This document shows positions 33,967 through 45,811 of a DNA stretch of 64,000 nucleotides, in pieces. The translations under genes and the position numbers were made by a program. Origin of the DNA: Brachypterus glaber (taxonomy: Eukaryota; Arthropoda; Insecta; Coleoptera; Kateretidae); assembly GCA_958510825.1 (NCBI GenBank), contig OY294046.1:49023794-49087793 (forward strand), read 5' to 3'. The notes beneath the pieces were generated by a model that was given only the letters and a program-made list of their open reading frames with translations, made no database searches and had not been told where the DNA came from. Numbering within the stretch: the stretch's first letter is position 1; every line of letters begins with the position of its first letter.

Positions 33967-36066
33967 AAGCCGTGAAATATATATAATGCTTCGCATGCTA
34001 TAGTATACTTCTCGCAGCTTTAAGTATTTTCTTTATGAAGTTTTAACTTAGTTAAATTGCGAATTCGTTGAATTGTATTGGGATATTTTTAATTTTCATA
34101 TCTTTTTTGTTTTTGAGGGGATTTTTTTTTCAAATTTGGTAGAATTGGTTAGTTTAATAAAAGCCTTTTTTTTCATGAGAAAATTAAGTTTATGGCACTT
34201 TTCCTTTTATTTTTTCAATTTTTTTAGTTTAGGCCCCTATAACTCTTTTGTTATTGAGGGGATATCTTTCAAATTCGATAGGATTGATCTTTTTAATAAT
34301 GCTGAAAAAAATAGATTGTTTTAAATGTTTAGCCTTCCATAATTTTCTTTTCAATTTCAATAGGCCTCGTGTCCAAACCAAGATTGATTTTTTCTGAAAA
34401 TTTGCCGACGGACCGACGAGCAGACGGACGGACAGACAGGGGCGGATCCACGAAGTGGTCCTGGGGGGGGGGTAAAATCCTAAAACTCAACTTTTATATT
34501 CTTAAATTAAGAAATAACGTAAGAAAGCCTAGCACAGCAGGCGAGGATGGTCTATTTTAATTTTAAACCAGTCTTTAAAATTACAATTAATTAAATTTAA
34601 AATTTCACAAAAATACAACTAATTTTTTACGAATTTCACTCTTAAGTTCTACAAAAACGTAAAAAAAAACCCTAGTGCCACAGGCGATTTTTTTTAATTC
34701 TTAAACAGTATTTTTACTGAAAAAATCAGAAAAATTCAAGAAAGCTCTAGCGCTGCAAGCGCTTAAGTTATACAGTCTCAAATAAAAAAAAAAACGTAGA
34801 AGGCCCCAGTACCACATTCGAAAATTTTTACAAACTTGATCTTCTATTTTAATTTTTAAACAGTTTTATTACTCTAGATTTCACAAAACTCAAGAAAGCT
34901 CTAGCGCCGCAGGCGAAAATTGTTACGAATTTTAGGCTTAAGTTTTACAATCTTATATATAAAAAAAAAAACGTAAAAAGCCCCAAAGCCCTAGTGCAAC
35001 AGGCGAACATTTTTACTAACCTAATGATCTATTTGATTTTTTGAACAGTTTTATTATTCAAAATTTCACAAAAATGCGAGAAAATCCTAGTGCAGCAGGT
35101 ATTTACAATTCCAAATTTCACAAAAATGTAAGAAACCTCTAGCGCCGCATGCCAAAATTTTCACGAATTTAAAGGTCTACTTGAGCGCACAATATACCTA
35201 AAAAAAACTCGTTTTGGCGCCCCTTACTGCCTTTTCTGGGAAGGAGGCTTCAACCTCCCTGATTATATCATGAACTAGATGAAACTTTGCAAGCACCCTG
35301 TCAAAACATCGGCACTATTGTACACTAGAGCCATCTAGTTTGCAAATTTCAAACTAGGTGTTTTGTTTGATTTTAAATTCTGTATCTTTAAAACATTATA
35401 TTCTAGCAAAAAACTGTATGTAATATTTTTTATAGGGCTTAAAAAGAGCTTTTATTTAAAATATAATTTTTTGAAATCGGGTTATAAATATGTGAGATAT
35501 GCTAAAAAAAACCTTTTACTGCTTTAAACGCCAATATCTCGAAAACAATGCGTTTTAGGAAAACATTGTTTGACCAATTTAAAATTATCTTTTATATAAG
35601 TGCTAAATTAACCAAATACAATAATAATTGCCTTAATTATAAACAAAAAACGCTAAAAATAGGAGTTTTACCCTATTTTTACCCCCTTACCCCCAATCTT
35701 TTACCTCCAAAATCTAATCAGCTCTTCGGAATACGATAAGAAATAATATGCAAAAAACCGCAAGTCGATATCTCATGTAGAAATGGAGTTAGAGTCTCTA
35801 ACTCCATCTCTAACTTAGAGAGTTTACACCCAGACAGACAGACGAAGGGACGTAATTTTTTTTTTACTGATTTCGACTCAGAATGGTCTAAAACCTCGAG
35901 AAATGTGAAAAAAAACGTGGTCAAAGATTTTGACTTTTCGGCGAAGATTTCAATACATCGGCACTCTTAGTAGCACTAATTTAAAATAAATATATTTTTT
36001 CGGGGTCCGAAGTATATGTATAATATTCCTCTGCTATGAAGCTGCGAGGAGTTAAGTACTTGAACC
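33967..36066. repeat. Possible large repeat with CTGCGA-AG ends and internal arrays
   Basis: CTTCTCGCAGCTT near 34007 and GAAGCTGCGAGGAG near 36039 are inverted. Both resemble GAAGCTGCGAGGAGTATACT near 44068, where the flank TATAGAATGCAAAGCATTATAAT matches 33980-34005 in reverse. Inside are a GACG/GACAGACA-rich patch (34417-34440, 35832-35845), the tandem repeats 34510-35180, and text such as AATATCTCGAAAAC shared with 30860. Boundaries are tentative. Confidence 0.4.
34510..35180. repeat. Diverged tandem repeats around CTCTAGCGCCGCAGGCGAA
   Basis: About eight occurrences of a motif like AAGCTCTAGCGCCGCAGGCG (near 34521, 34667, 34739, 34801, 34892, 34990, 35080, 35131). They are separated by AT-rich segments of roughly 55-145 bp containing AAAATTTTTACGAATTT and TTTTACAAACTT. 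Spacing is irregular and the copies have drifted, so this is an old array. Confidence 0.75.
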
Positions 36067-36772
36067 AAATAATGGAAAAATATGACAGATAAAAAACATA
36101 TTACTGAGATTTATTATCAGCATCACTTGTTAAATCTGCATATTGTGCACTTGACCTTAGTAATTTTAGTATTAGCTAACATATATTTTTTTTATTTAAA
36201 TTTCTCCCATTTAAATTCAAATTTTAAGTATGGTTTAAACTATAACATTTTTTTATGTCTGTAACTACTACTTGGGTAGAAAAGGTATTACATTCATATC
36301 ACAAATAACCCTAAGTAATTTTCAAGGAGCATCCTGTATTATTATAATAATTATGGTTTTATTTTTTTAACTTTACGTTTTTCATGTTTATTTTGCAATG
36401 ACTTTTAAACTAGTTACGAATATCAACATTTCTACCAATTTAAAGTTTTTATGTCAAATATTTATTTAGTTCATAAAAAAAATAATTTTCTGATATTTTG
36501 ATGCCTGCTTACATGCAACCCTTCATCTAGTTTTGTTTACGTCCTTAGCTATTAATATTTTTTTATAGCTAGGTATGTTTTTATCGTGCAAGGTTGAAAT
36601 TATGTATGATAAAAATAATGTTTAATAAATGTTATTTTTATTTAAAAAAATAGATAGAATTCTTTTTTTTTTTAAGAACGCAGAAAAGTTAAGTACCTAT
36701 CTACTTGAAATTACATTTAAAAACAGCGAAATATTTATGCGAAAAAATGTGCGTATGAGTGCCTATTCACAG

Positions 36773-36886
36773 GCTCGCATAAGAACATAAAACATAAATA
36801 ACAATGTGATTGGCTTGATGTGGCGCTATGTATCTTGACAGCCAATCACGTCATCGCATTCTTATGTTTTATGTTCTTATGCAAGC
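36773..36886. mobile_element. Short TIR element (MITE), 114 bp
   Basis: GCTCGCATAAGAACATAAAA at the left pairs with TTTTATGTTCTTATGCAAGC at the right, and GTGATTGGCT pairs with AGCCAATCAC further in. It is non-coding. A target duplication is not obvious. Confidence 0.75.
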
Positions 36887-37204
36887 TTTTGGCCTTAAGA
36901 CAATTTATTACATTAAAAAAGAAAATAAATAAATAATATACATTTATCATGACAATCCTTAGTATTTAATAACTGCTAGATATATCACAAAAAGTTTTAG
37001 GTAAACAAAAGTTATAAGAGCTTAATGGGAGCACTAAATGGGTTATATTTATAGTTTGACGCATGGATCTGTGGCTACGGGAAATATGTTTGGAATGTAT
37101 GTGCAAGTGGGAGGCCCGATGTAGGCACGCACGCCTTATAACGCTCTTGACCCCTTACGTCGGAGACTTTCTTTCATGCGGAGAACTATAATATGTTTAT
37201 ATAA

Positions 37205-37878
37205 TAATAGTTTATTTACGGAAATTCCATTTTAATAATAAATTCATATAAAAAATATTAATACACATTATCACAATATATATCATAAGTTATATATCTA
37301 AAACTAACCTATTCAGGTCCCGAAAACTAAGTTGCTTTTTAAAATTAGTCAAATTAGTGAAAAAATCCAAGTCTAACATATTAGCAAGCCTGCAAATCCT
37401 ACTAATAGGAGAATTATTACCATAATTGGTTCTATGCGGAGTATTGTAGAAAATACGAGAGGTCCTATTGTTGGAGGGTATCAAAAAATTTAGCAATGCT
37501 AGGGCTTCAGGACAGTCTACTAGCCCATTTACTATTTTAAAAAGGAAAATTTGATCAAAAATGATACGTCTGTTTTTAAGAGACTCGATATTAAAATAAA
37601 CTCTTTTGGATTCAGAGGAGTTTCCCGACACCAGAGTTGACCTTGTAAGCTAAAAATCTCGAAAAACGGTTTTGCACATTTTCAACTAAATCAATATAAA
37701 AATTATAATTGGGAGACCAAATCACGGAACTAAATTCGAGATTAGATCTCACAATAGAAAAATATAATTGCTTAATGCAACTAATATTTTTAAAATCTCT
37801 TAAATTTCTTTTTAAAAATCCCAACATTTTTAAAGATTTATTAACTTGTTTTAGTACATGTTCATTAAAGCTCATTTT
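37205..37878 (-). pseudogene. LINE 3' fragment, reverse transcriptase C-terminus
   Basis: Two minus-strand frames separated by a frameshift near 37620 encode the region after the RT catalytic core. The first has SFNEHVLKQVNKSLKMLGFL then SNLEFSSVIWSPNYNF and VENVQNRFSRFLAYK; the second has FDQIFLFKIVNGLVDCPE and NYGNNSPISRICRL. They parallel YKHLYCTIVRPNLEYAAVIW and VQRRFMRIAGYR in the LINE at 58337-61180, so the element is the same clade. It is 5'-truncated just upstream of 37878 and ends in an AT-rich 3' UTR with GGAATTTCCGTAAATAAA. Confidence 0.88.
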
Positions 37879-37899
37879 ATTATCGTAAACTACCCCTTA

Positions 37900-38850
37900 A
37901 TCCTTTATAGGGGGCACAATGAAGGCAGGGGGCAAGGGGGAACATTTTTTTTAAATAAAAACAGGGGTTGTGTTACACATAATTTAAAAGCTCATTAAAT
38001 TTTTTCTTGACCATATGTAATTTTTAATTAAAAAAACTTTTAAAGGTGCTGTTTTTACATTTTTTTTTTTTTGTTAAAAATGCGATTTTCTTTTGAAATT
38101 TTGAAGTGTTATTTAAAGTTATTTTAAAAGTATAATTAAAATAATTCTCGGTTTATAGAACTGCATTTAAATTATATATAAAGACAAAATTTCCCAACGT
38201 TTCACCATTTATTGGATTAGCATCTTCAGGAGATAAATATAGTAGGTATACAACAACAAAAATATTACTTAAAGTACAAAAAAATTAATTAATAACATTG
38301 ACATGAAAAATAAAGATAACAAATTAAAAATAAGGTAAATTGAGGTGTTAAGGGAAAGTATTAAGTTTGAGATGTGGAAGTGTAAGGCGTAAGTTAAAAT
38401 GTACAATTTTTAACTAGGTGGCGTATATGAAATTCTTTAGATGAAAGAAAACAAATATGCCCATACACTGATGCATGAACATATCCATCCATCCAGCCAA
38501 TAATATTCTTCAGAATTATTTTAATTATTACATAATTAGAACGAGAGAAAATATATATTTAAAAGTATAATTTACCTTTTTGTATTATCATTAAACGCTT
38601 TATTTTTTTTAAGAAACTTTGACGAAAATTCCCTCTTCAGCACCTAAACCCCTTTTGTAAAAAACAAAAATATATGGTCAAATAGATTATTTTAAGAGCC
38701 TTTTTTTGTACCTAAACATATAACATATACAAAATTTTGTGCTCTTATAACTTTTATTTAAAACTTTTTTGATATATCTAGCAGTTGTAAAAATATAAAG
38801 AATTTATAATAAATGGTCCACCCTGTATATTATAAAGCAAAGGAATTTTG
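37900..38850. repeat. Degenerate relative of the family B foldback, interrupted
   Basis: 37914-38150 resembles a left half (GGCAGGGGGCAAGGGGGAACA, GTTGTGTTACACATAATTT). 38570-38830 resembles the right half (AGTATAATTTACCTTTTTGT, TTTGACGAAAATTCCC). Between them about 400 bp of other sequence is inserted, including a CAACGTTTCACC...CATCTTCAGG motif pair at 38195-38230. Confidence 0.5.
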
Positions 38851-38944
38851 GTGGTTCTTTTATTATAATAGCCAAATAATCAAGAACTTTTTTGGTATAA
38901 ATATTTTAATTTGTTGACCCACATGCTCTATCTATGGGACCTTC

Positions 38945-40090
38945 ACAGGGATAGTACTTCTAGATATACAAAAGCCCTTTGACTGTGTGCCTCACGTCAT
39001 TTTGATAGACAAGCTAAGATATTATAATTAGGATAATAACAGTATAGATTTACTTTCATCTTTTCTTTCCGATAGGAAAAATTTGTTTTAAAATTTTTTA
39101 TAAAATCTGACATAAAAAGTAACTTTCATGGAGTCCCGCAAGGTTCGACTTTGGGTCCCATCTTATTCCTCATCTTTATCAATGACATTATTATTACAGA
39201 AAATGACCTAACTTTACTTTTTGCAGATGATACTGCTTGGTGTTCTTCTCATCATAATGAAAATATTCTTTTAAACAAAATGTTTAAAGTTGAGATAGAG
39301 GCAGCTAAATGGTTTTCCGCAAACAAACTTTGTTTAAATACTAAAAAAACTCAAAATTTGATATTTTCGTTTAGGCCCCACAGTTTTGAAAATCCTGTCT
39401 CAATCAAATATCTGGGAATTACTTTTGACCCCCACTTATCTTGGAATATGCATGTTGACCAGCTCTCCAAGAAATTACGATCAAATATTTTTCTCATTCG
39501 TTCATTAAAGAATATACTAGATAATTAAACGTTATTGATGGCGTATCATTCTTTGTTTATGTCTCAATGCTCATATGGACTAATAGTCTGGGGGCACTCT
39601 AGTCATACCATCCGGATTTTTCAATTGCAAAGAAAGAATATTAGGCAATGTAGCAAATAGAGATGACGTGACACATGTCTTTAGGAATTTAAAAATTCTT
39701 ACGATTCCTTGCTTATTTATTTTAACTTGTTAACATGTTAAAGAAAATCTAAACAGTTATCAAACCAACGCGGAGTTTTTACCTCACAATCTGAGGAACA
39801 AATATAATGTCAAAGTCCCATTTTTTCGCTTTTCTCATAGCCGTAACGGCAGTAACTATTACGGACCAATATTCTATAATAAACTATCTAAAAATATACA
39901 AGACTTAAAACTGGTAAGCTTTCGTAATAAGGTAAAGAGCGTTCTTATAAAAAACGTTTTTTATAGCGTAGATGAATTTATGAATTCTGACACTTGGTCC
40001 CTTTTTTCACAATAGACTTTTGTAGATGTTCAAAATTATGTATTGTGAGTAATAAGATAAAATATCTTGAATATTGAATCTTGAATCTAT
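38945..40090 (+). pseudogene. LINE 3' fragment, reverse transcriptase with FADD motif
   Basis: The frame, interrupted several times, gives YLDIQKPFDCVPHVILIDKL (motif A region), GVPQGSTLGPILFLIFINDI (motif B'), TLLFADDTAWCSS (motif C with both aspartates) and FENPVSIKYLGITFDPHLSW. After stops, a C-terminal tail similar to SFRNKVKSVLIKNVFY follows. The open part is 39151-39528. The 3' end carries TTGAATATTGAATCTTGAATC, a short-repeat tail unlike the TAAA tail of the other LINEs, so it is a second family. It is inactive because of stops and 5' truncation. Confidence 0.9.
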
Positions 40091-40145
40091 CAGTAGCTTT
40101 CAATTTTTTTTTTTTAATTTGAGATAAAACAATCTAGTATAAATG

Positions 40146-40426
40146 TATTTATAGTATTATTAATTTGAGCCATTTCGCCTCAATGATTATTTATGTTATG
40201 TTCTTATCAGGCGCACCTATTTATAGATGCGCTGGTAAGGTATTGCGTTTAAAATAATACTTATCTGCTATATCTTCTTTACCTAAAAAAACGCAATACC
40301 TTACCAGCGCATCTATAAATAGGTGCGCCTAATAAGAACATTTTATTTTTATTTTCTGTTTTAGATTTTTTATCGATATAAATAATCATTGAGGCGAAAT
40401 GGCACAAATGAATAATACTATAAATA
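40146..40426. repeat. Hairpin element with 52-bp inner arms
   Basis: Inner arms 40199-40250 and 40289-40340 (GGCGCACCTATTTATAGATG, GTAAGGTATTGCG) differ at one position. Outer arms (GCCATTTCGCCTCAATGATT and complement, plus ATTTATAGTATTATT) pair after an unpaired ~40-nt bulge on the right. It lies immediately beside the TA MITE at 40429-40637 and within the FLVCR intron. Confidence 0.9.
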
Positions 40427-40428
40427 TA

Positions 40429-40637
40429 CCCTGCGATTATAAAGTGCCGAACACTTTTTAATGCAAAATTGGCATTAGCGATGAGTAAAATGCAAGAAAG
40501 CTGTGTGCGTTTTACTCGCCACCGAGCTGTTGTACGTAGCAATCACATGGGCTTGTCACGCACAACTCTAACAGAGGCGTGGCTTCAAACGAATAGTATT
40601 TTCTTTTCAAACTGTTCGGCACTTTATAATCGCACTG
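40429..40637. mobile_element. TA-flanked MITE, family J, copy 1
   Basis: The ends are C-TGCGATTATAAAGTGCCG and CGGCACTTTATAATCGCACTG, flanked by TA. The interior (GCGATGAGTAAAATGCAAGA, GAGCTGTTGTACGTAGCAAT, CACATGGGCTTGTC) is shared with 51410-51619 at high identity. 209 bp, non-coding. The TA target suggests Tc1/mariner mobilisation. Confidence 0.93.
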
Positions 40638-41981
40638 TATATACGCCTCAAATAAATTATAGATTCTATAGAAATGTATTGTTTAATGTGTGTTAATAAA
40701 AATAATATAAATAAATAATCCTTAATTTAAAAGGTCAATGTATAATTGAAGTCTTGAAATTATTTATTTGTAACAAATATTTTTCTATTCTGATTTTATT
40801 TTAATTAAATATACAGGGTAAGTTTTTTTAATAATTGCACGAAAATCTTTATTGTTAAAGTTATCTTTATTGTCATAGAAAGAGTAAAATTATGAGTTTT
40901 TACAGAGGTATTTCTAAAAAAAAATACTGATGATCTGGACGGTGCTATAAGCTCATAACATAGTTCATAAGGCGGTGAGATAACGTCCTTCTAAAAAAAA
41001 TCTAGGGGCGTTAAAAGGCAGTATACCGGGTAACACAGATCCAATGTACACCCTCCTTAACTTCTGTATTTGTAAAGATAAAATTTTGAAATTTGGTACC
41101 TATATATAGATAGTCCATTATAATGGAACCTCAATTTTTGACATATAAAACGACATTTTGTTACTTCCGGTTTTACCGAAAGTGCTTCCAACTTTCACAT
41201 TTTAAGTGCAAAATCTAAACGTTTTGGAATCTGCACACTTTTCTGAAAACTGATACCACATAAGTGACATTTTGGATGTCAAATTTTATTTGAATTATGT
41301 TTTAATTTTTTTAATTAGGTGGGCCATGACATCTTTAATGTATTCTAATGGACACCAGAGCTAAAAAAATAAATTTTAACTTAACTTGTATAATTCTTTA
41401 AATTATGAGGTTTTAAGCGATTCTCAAATTTGGTACCCATGTACACCCATAGTACCATTTAAAAGTGCAAAAAATATGGAATCGATCCAGGCAATAACTT
41501 TTTATACATAAAATAATATTATTATTATTAAGCTAATTTGTTATTATAATAGTTAAACTAAATATTTAACCACTCTTTTGATTAAAATTATTATTTTATA
41601 TGATATATAATATTATAATTGTTATTTCAATAGCTAACTGAATAACTTAAGTCATACAAATTATGTCAAACTGGCTCTATCAAATATTTTTAAGCGTAAT
41701 AATATGAAATTAACTCCTTATTTTTATTTTAAGGATTCTTACATCCTACTGTTGAGTTTATACACATTAATTTAATTTAGAAAATTAAAAAGCTATACTT
41801 ATATCAAAGTTATGTCAACTTGTAGATTAGCAGCTGAGCAGTTTTTGAATAAATATGGTAATTAACTTTATCAATTTAAGCCCTTTAAACTGATTATTTT
41901 TTGCAAAATATATCTTAATATACGCCATTTAATGTGAAGATTACACTTATACCAAATATCAGTTTTGCTACTTCCAGTAGA
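40638..41981. other. AT-rich intronic DNA
   Basis: Part of the large FLVCR intron. Near 41020-41480 are degenerate repeats of TACTTCCGG/GGTACC-type text seen also at 15545 and 24760. Nothing coding was recognised. Confidence 0.5.
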
Positions 41982-42045
41982 TACGCGGTTTTGCAGTCAG
42001 ACGTTACGCGGTTTTGCAGTTAGACGTTAAGCGGTATTGCAGTAT
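41982..42045. repeat. 23-bp tandem repeat, 2.7 copies
   Basis: ACGCGGTTTTGCAGTCAGAC-GTT is repeated with one substitution per unit, and the last copy is partial. CG-rich against its surroundings. Confidence 0.9.
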
Positions 42046-42105
42046 CACCGACGATCAATCAAAAATATTGAAGTAAAACGACACTTTTGTTTCTCTTTTG
42101 TTCAT

Positions 42106-42242
42106 AGTATAGTATATTCTATAACTAGTATGGAATAGACAATATTCCGCGCAAGCCGTAAGTTTGTCATACGAGCCGGCAGGCGAGTATGACGGTCCCG
42201 CGAGCGCGAATTGACTATTCCATACGTGTTGTAGACTATACT
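42106..42242. mobile_element. Short TIR element, 137 bp
   Basis: The left end AGTATAGTATATTCT...AGTATGGAATAGACAAT pairs with ATTGACTATTCCATACGTGT...AGACTATACT. The central part is GC-rich (GAGCCGGCAGGCGAGTATGACGG). A diverged relative appears at about 5560-5600. Confidence 0.7.
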
Positions 42243-44141
42243 TTTTCTTTGACTGTAAATATGAAACACTGCATGGCTTTAAACTGCGGAAAAGGTTAAA
42301 GACAATGTTTTTTGTGACTCGACATTGCAAATGCAACAAAACACATATTTTTAAATAAAGCAATTAATGTTATTTAATAATCTTATCAAATCAGTACTTA
42401 AAAATAATTTTTATTTAATTTTAGCATATATTTACAAATTATATGCAGAAATTGAAGGTTATGTCAGATTGTTGTGACAGATATCAGATTTAGATATTTA
42501 ACAACAGATGGAGCAGTTTTAATTTTTTGAACTAAATTAATAAAAAACTGGTCAAATATTAAGAAAAACTAATAAACTTTATGTAATTTTAACGCAAAAC
42601 TTTAAATTGCATTAAATTATTCAGTATTTCATGGTAAAATATATAAATTTTTACTAATTTTGCTACAGTTTTCTTTACTTTTATAAACAAGAGATGACAC
42701 TACATGTGCTCATTCTAACACGATACGGAATATTCATACCATATCTAGAGCTAGAATTCATTCTGTGTTTGAAAAGTGTGTGTATTTGCTTAAATTCTAA
42801 AGCAGTCGTATAAAAACTATCTACAAACTGCTTTCCAGCAACGGTTACCCAAGAAATAAAAAGTTCCTCACCTTCTTTTAAAATAGAATCTTTTTTTCGT
42901 TTAATTAAAAAAAAATGGTATTATTAACCATGTCGTCATCAGTCTTGTTAATTTAAATTATTAGAGTTAAATCGTTGTTAATCGCGAGAATGCGACAAAA
43001 AAGAAGAAACTAAAAATAACTATACTTGTTTATTTTTAATAGTGCTTTTACCACATAAAGCTTTATAATCAAGTCTTTGTATAGGAGTAAACTCTTTTCA
43101 AATGGAAATAAAATTCTAAATGATCAAACTATTGAAACAGGATAAAACTTTTTGATTGAAAACTATATTTAAAACTCTTTACTTTTTTTTTGTTTGTCGA
43201 AATGACAGTTTGAAAAAGTTTTTTGCATTATTTTTGCATTGGTTATCTAAAAAGTCCAAATGAGTTTTCGGTAATAATCGGGAAAAATAAATTATGGTAA
43301 AGACACGATTCGTGTCACACGAAGGCTGTTGAAATTAAAAAGAATCCCCTAAAAATAAAGTTATTGAGCTAAACATTTTGCATTTTGCATTTTCTCTACA
43401 CGAAACTTTTTTTTTTAAAACAAAAAATTATAAAAAACTTTAAAAAAAATTTTAACAATTGTTTCTTATTTCTTTTTGCAAAAAAAAAAACATTCAAAAA
43501 AAAAATTTTTGAAAAAAAAATTAATATATTTTTTTTAAATAAGAACTCTTTTGAAAAACAAAGAATTTAAAAAAATCAAAAAAAAAAATAAAAAAAAAAC
43601 AAAAAAAATATATATTTTTTTATTTATTTTCTTTTTGCAAAAAACGAAAAAAATCGTTTTTTTTTAATTATGTTTTTGGGCAGATTACTTTTAAAATTGT
43701 TAGAATTGATCCTTAGAATAAAAGTATTTTTTTCTAAAAAGTTTACGTTAATCAGCTTTTCAGAAACTTAACAGGACCAACATATGGGGGCAGTATTCTG
43801 ACAGACAGTCTAAAAGACCATATGACGTCATGCATTTTATTGGCCACTAAACTAAGCCACTGGGTATTAGGCCATAACATACGTATGTTTTGGACCATAT
43901 AGAAGCGGCAACCAACAGAAATGGGCTAGAACATACTACTATAACCAAATAAAAAAAAATAAAAACAAAAATGTTATAGGGGAGACCTTTAAGTGGTAGA
44001 AATATCCCAAATTGTATTGGGATTCCCAATACAATTAAATTAAATTTAACCAGGAAAAGGCTACTTGAAGCTGCGAGGAGTATACTATAGAATGCAAAGC
44101 ATTATAATCTTCACAGCTTGTTGTTTCTAGTTTTCACTTAC

Positions 44142-44249
44142 CCTAGTAGAGCAGAAACGAAATAAACGATGATGATGCCTTCAGATAGAGCAAATGTATA
44201 GACCACCATCCCCACCAACGAGAAGGCGTAAACAACCAAAGTTGTTTCC
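44142..44249 (-). CDS. Flvcr: FLVCR-family transporter, penultimate exon
   Basis: 108 nt between a TTTCCAG acceptor and a GGGTAAGT donor. Reading from the split lysine codon, it encodes KETTLVVYAFSLVGMVVYTF followed by ALSEGIIIVYFVSALL and two bases of a glycine codon. KETTLVVY is diagnostic for FLVCR proteins, at the start of a helix in the C-terminal six-helix bundle. Two hydrophobic segments correspond to adjacent transmembrane helices. Phase 1 in and phase 2 out join exactly to the neighbouring exons. Confidence 0.96.
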
Positions 44250-44615
44250 CTGGAAATAAAGAAAATTAGTCAAAGTTGTAACCAAAAGTTACTACCCTTC
44301 CCCTGTACTTGCGCATACACATCTCGTTCGTCGAAACACCTTGTAAGTTTTATTAACTGATCAACCTTGGTTTTAACCTACTTCTTTTAAGTTAAAACTT
44401 TAATAATACTTTAGACAAAAGCTCTTTTAGAAAATGAGAAACTTTAAATACATTTTATTGTTGAACAGTACTCCATATTATCACGATAATAAAATAAATG
44501 ATACAAAACTAACATTTGTCAAATGTTTAAAATAAAGATAAAAGTCCTTATCTGGATACCAAGTGCTACAGTATTTAAAAAAAGCTTTTATATGAACCTT
44601 AAATTATAGACTTAC

Positions 44616-44719
44616 TTAAATCTATGGAATCTATCTAAAACAATACCACAGCAGACCGACCCCACCATTCCGGCCAATACTATGACTAGACCAATCCTTC
44701 CAGCATCTTCTTCTGCATC
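44616..44719 (-). CDS. Flvcr: FLVCR-family transporter exon, helix with DRF loop
   Basis: 104 nt after a TTTTTTCTAG acceptor, ending before GTAAGT. It encodes DAEEDAGRIGLVIVLAGMVG followed by SVCCGIVLDRFHRFK. AGRIGL...AGM-GS matches FLVCR1/2. The GIVLDRFHRFK end is the cytoplasmic-loop motif A equivalent (G-x-x-x-D-R/K) used for gating in major facilitator proteins. It starts at a codon boundary and leaves two bases to the next exon. The intron to the next exon is only 366 bp, the shortest in the gene. A pair of cysteines in the helix is a local difference from the usual small residues. Confidence 0.96.
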
Positions 44720-45259
44720 CTAGAAAAAAAATAAGAAATCATTTTTTCTGTTTGGCTTTCATAATGAAACTAGTAAAACACGCATTTTCGTACGTAGAAT
44801 AATTTGCAATTTTTTCACTCTTGTTCTAAACTTGGACGAATGGGATAATAACAGATTACACGATAAACAACTACCGCAGTTATCAACATGGCCATGCCAT
44901 GCCATATGGCATTTCTTAATTCAGAGCATTTACACATAATAACCAAAATAAGTACTATCCCAATCATTTTAGATTTTTTCATGAGATTAATTTACAAGTA
45001 AAAACTTTTAAGCTTTTGACGCAATTAAGCAGAGCCGCAACTAGGGCGTGGCGAAGGTGGCATTTGCTAGTGACCCTAAATAAAGTGACATTAAACTTCA
45101 CACGTTTAATGTCATTATATATAGGCTCCCTAGCATTTGCCATGGGCGCAACACTTAAGAGAGGCGCCAAAGACTAAAGAATGTACTTACTTTTAGTAGT
45201 GACAGTTTTTTTTGTTCATATTTTATCAAAAATGTCAAATGAGAAGGCTTCAAATTTAT

Positions 45260-45596
45260 TTTTCTCCAAAACAGTTAGTCCTACAGTTTTACAACAAGAG
45301 TACCTTTTTTATTTTCACCTAAAGAATCATATACCAAAAATAAAATGACAAAAAAGTTACACAGAAAAAAGTTTGGGATAAAAAACTGATAAGGCCCCTC
45401 CGTTTCGCACACTTCTGGTTATAATAAGTGACCCTTATTAAGATTAGTTCACCTGCAAAACCTCGTTGCTATATATCAAAGGGTTCCTGAGTTACTAAAT
45501 AAAAACCGAATTTTTTAGACACTTTTAAAGGAGCGTAGCTGACTTTTTGTCATATTTGCTGATGTAGAATCACCTCTATTTTAAATACACCGTGTA
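45260..45596. repeat. Family G foldback, right-half fragment
   Basis: CTACAGTTTTACAACAAGAG, AAAAGTTTGGGATAAAAAAC and TAAAAACCGAATTTTTTAGA, ending TTTTAAATACACCGTGTATAA. These correspond to the right arm of 6988-7842. The left arm is missing, so this is a truncated copy. Confidence 0.75.
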
Positions 45597-45811
45597 TAAT
45601 ATTTTCTAGGGTAGTCCATGAATATATTTTTTTTAAATAACTATTGGGTCTAAGTTTAGTACATACCTCCAGCTATAGGCTTAATTGTATTTAGCTTTAT
45701 TAAAATTTATTAACTGGTTAAAAAAAAATAACATAAAAGTACTATATAAACTCGAACACAAATTACTGAAAACGTCTTTTCAAATAAGTCATTTTTAAAC
45801 TGATATATGTA

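Larger units (their letters stand above)
30326..44141 (-). other. FLVCR intron (13.8 kb) filled with repeats
   Basis: Bounded by GTAAGT at 44141 (minus strand) and TTTCAG before 30325; phase 2. It contains a family B foldback (31228-31952), the strong hairpin 32330-32485, diverged tandem repeats, two LINE 3' fragments in opposite orientations, a hairpin and a TA MITE. Remaining parts, including 30326-31227, 33000-33960 and 42250-44140, show only AT-rich or low-complexity DNA; 43400-43680 is nearly pure A/T runs. Confidence 0.9.

Noticed and set aside
40279..40696. Opposed open frames of 87 and 75 codons
   Set aside because: They cross the hairpin and the family J MITE; a near copy at 51392-51604 gives the same peptide only because the MITE is repeated.
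43385..43570. Lysine/phenylalanine-rich open frame
   Set aside because: Low-complexity A and T runs; no gene signal.
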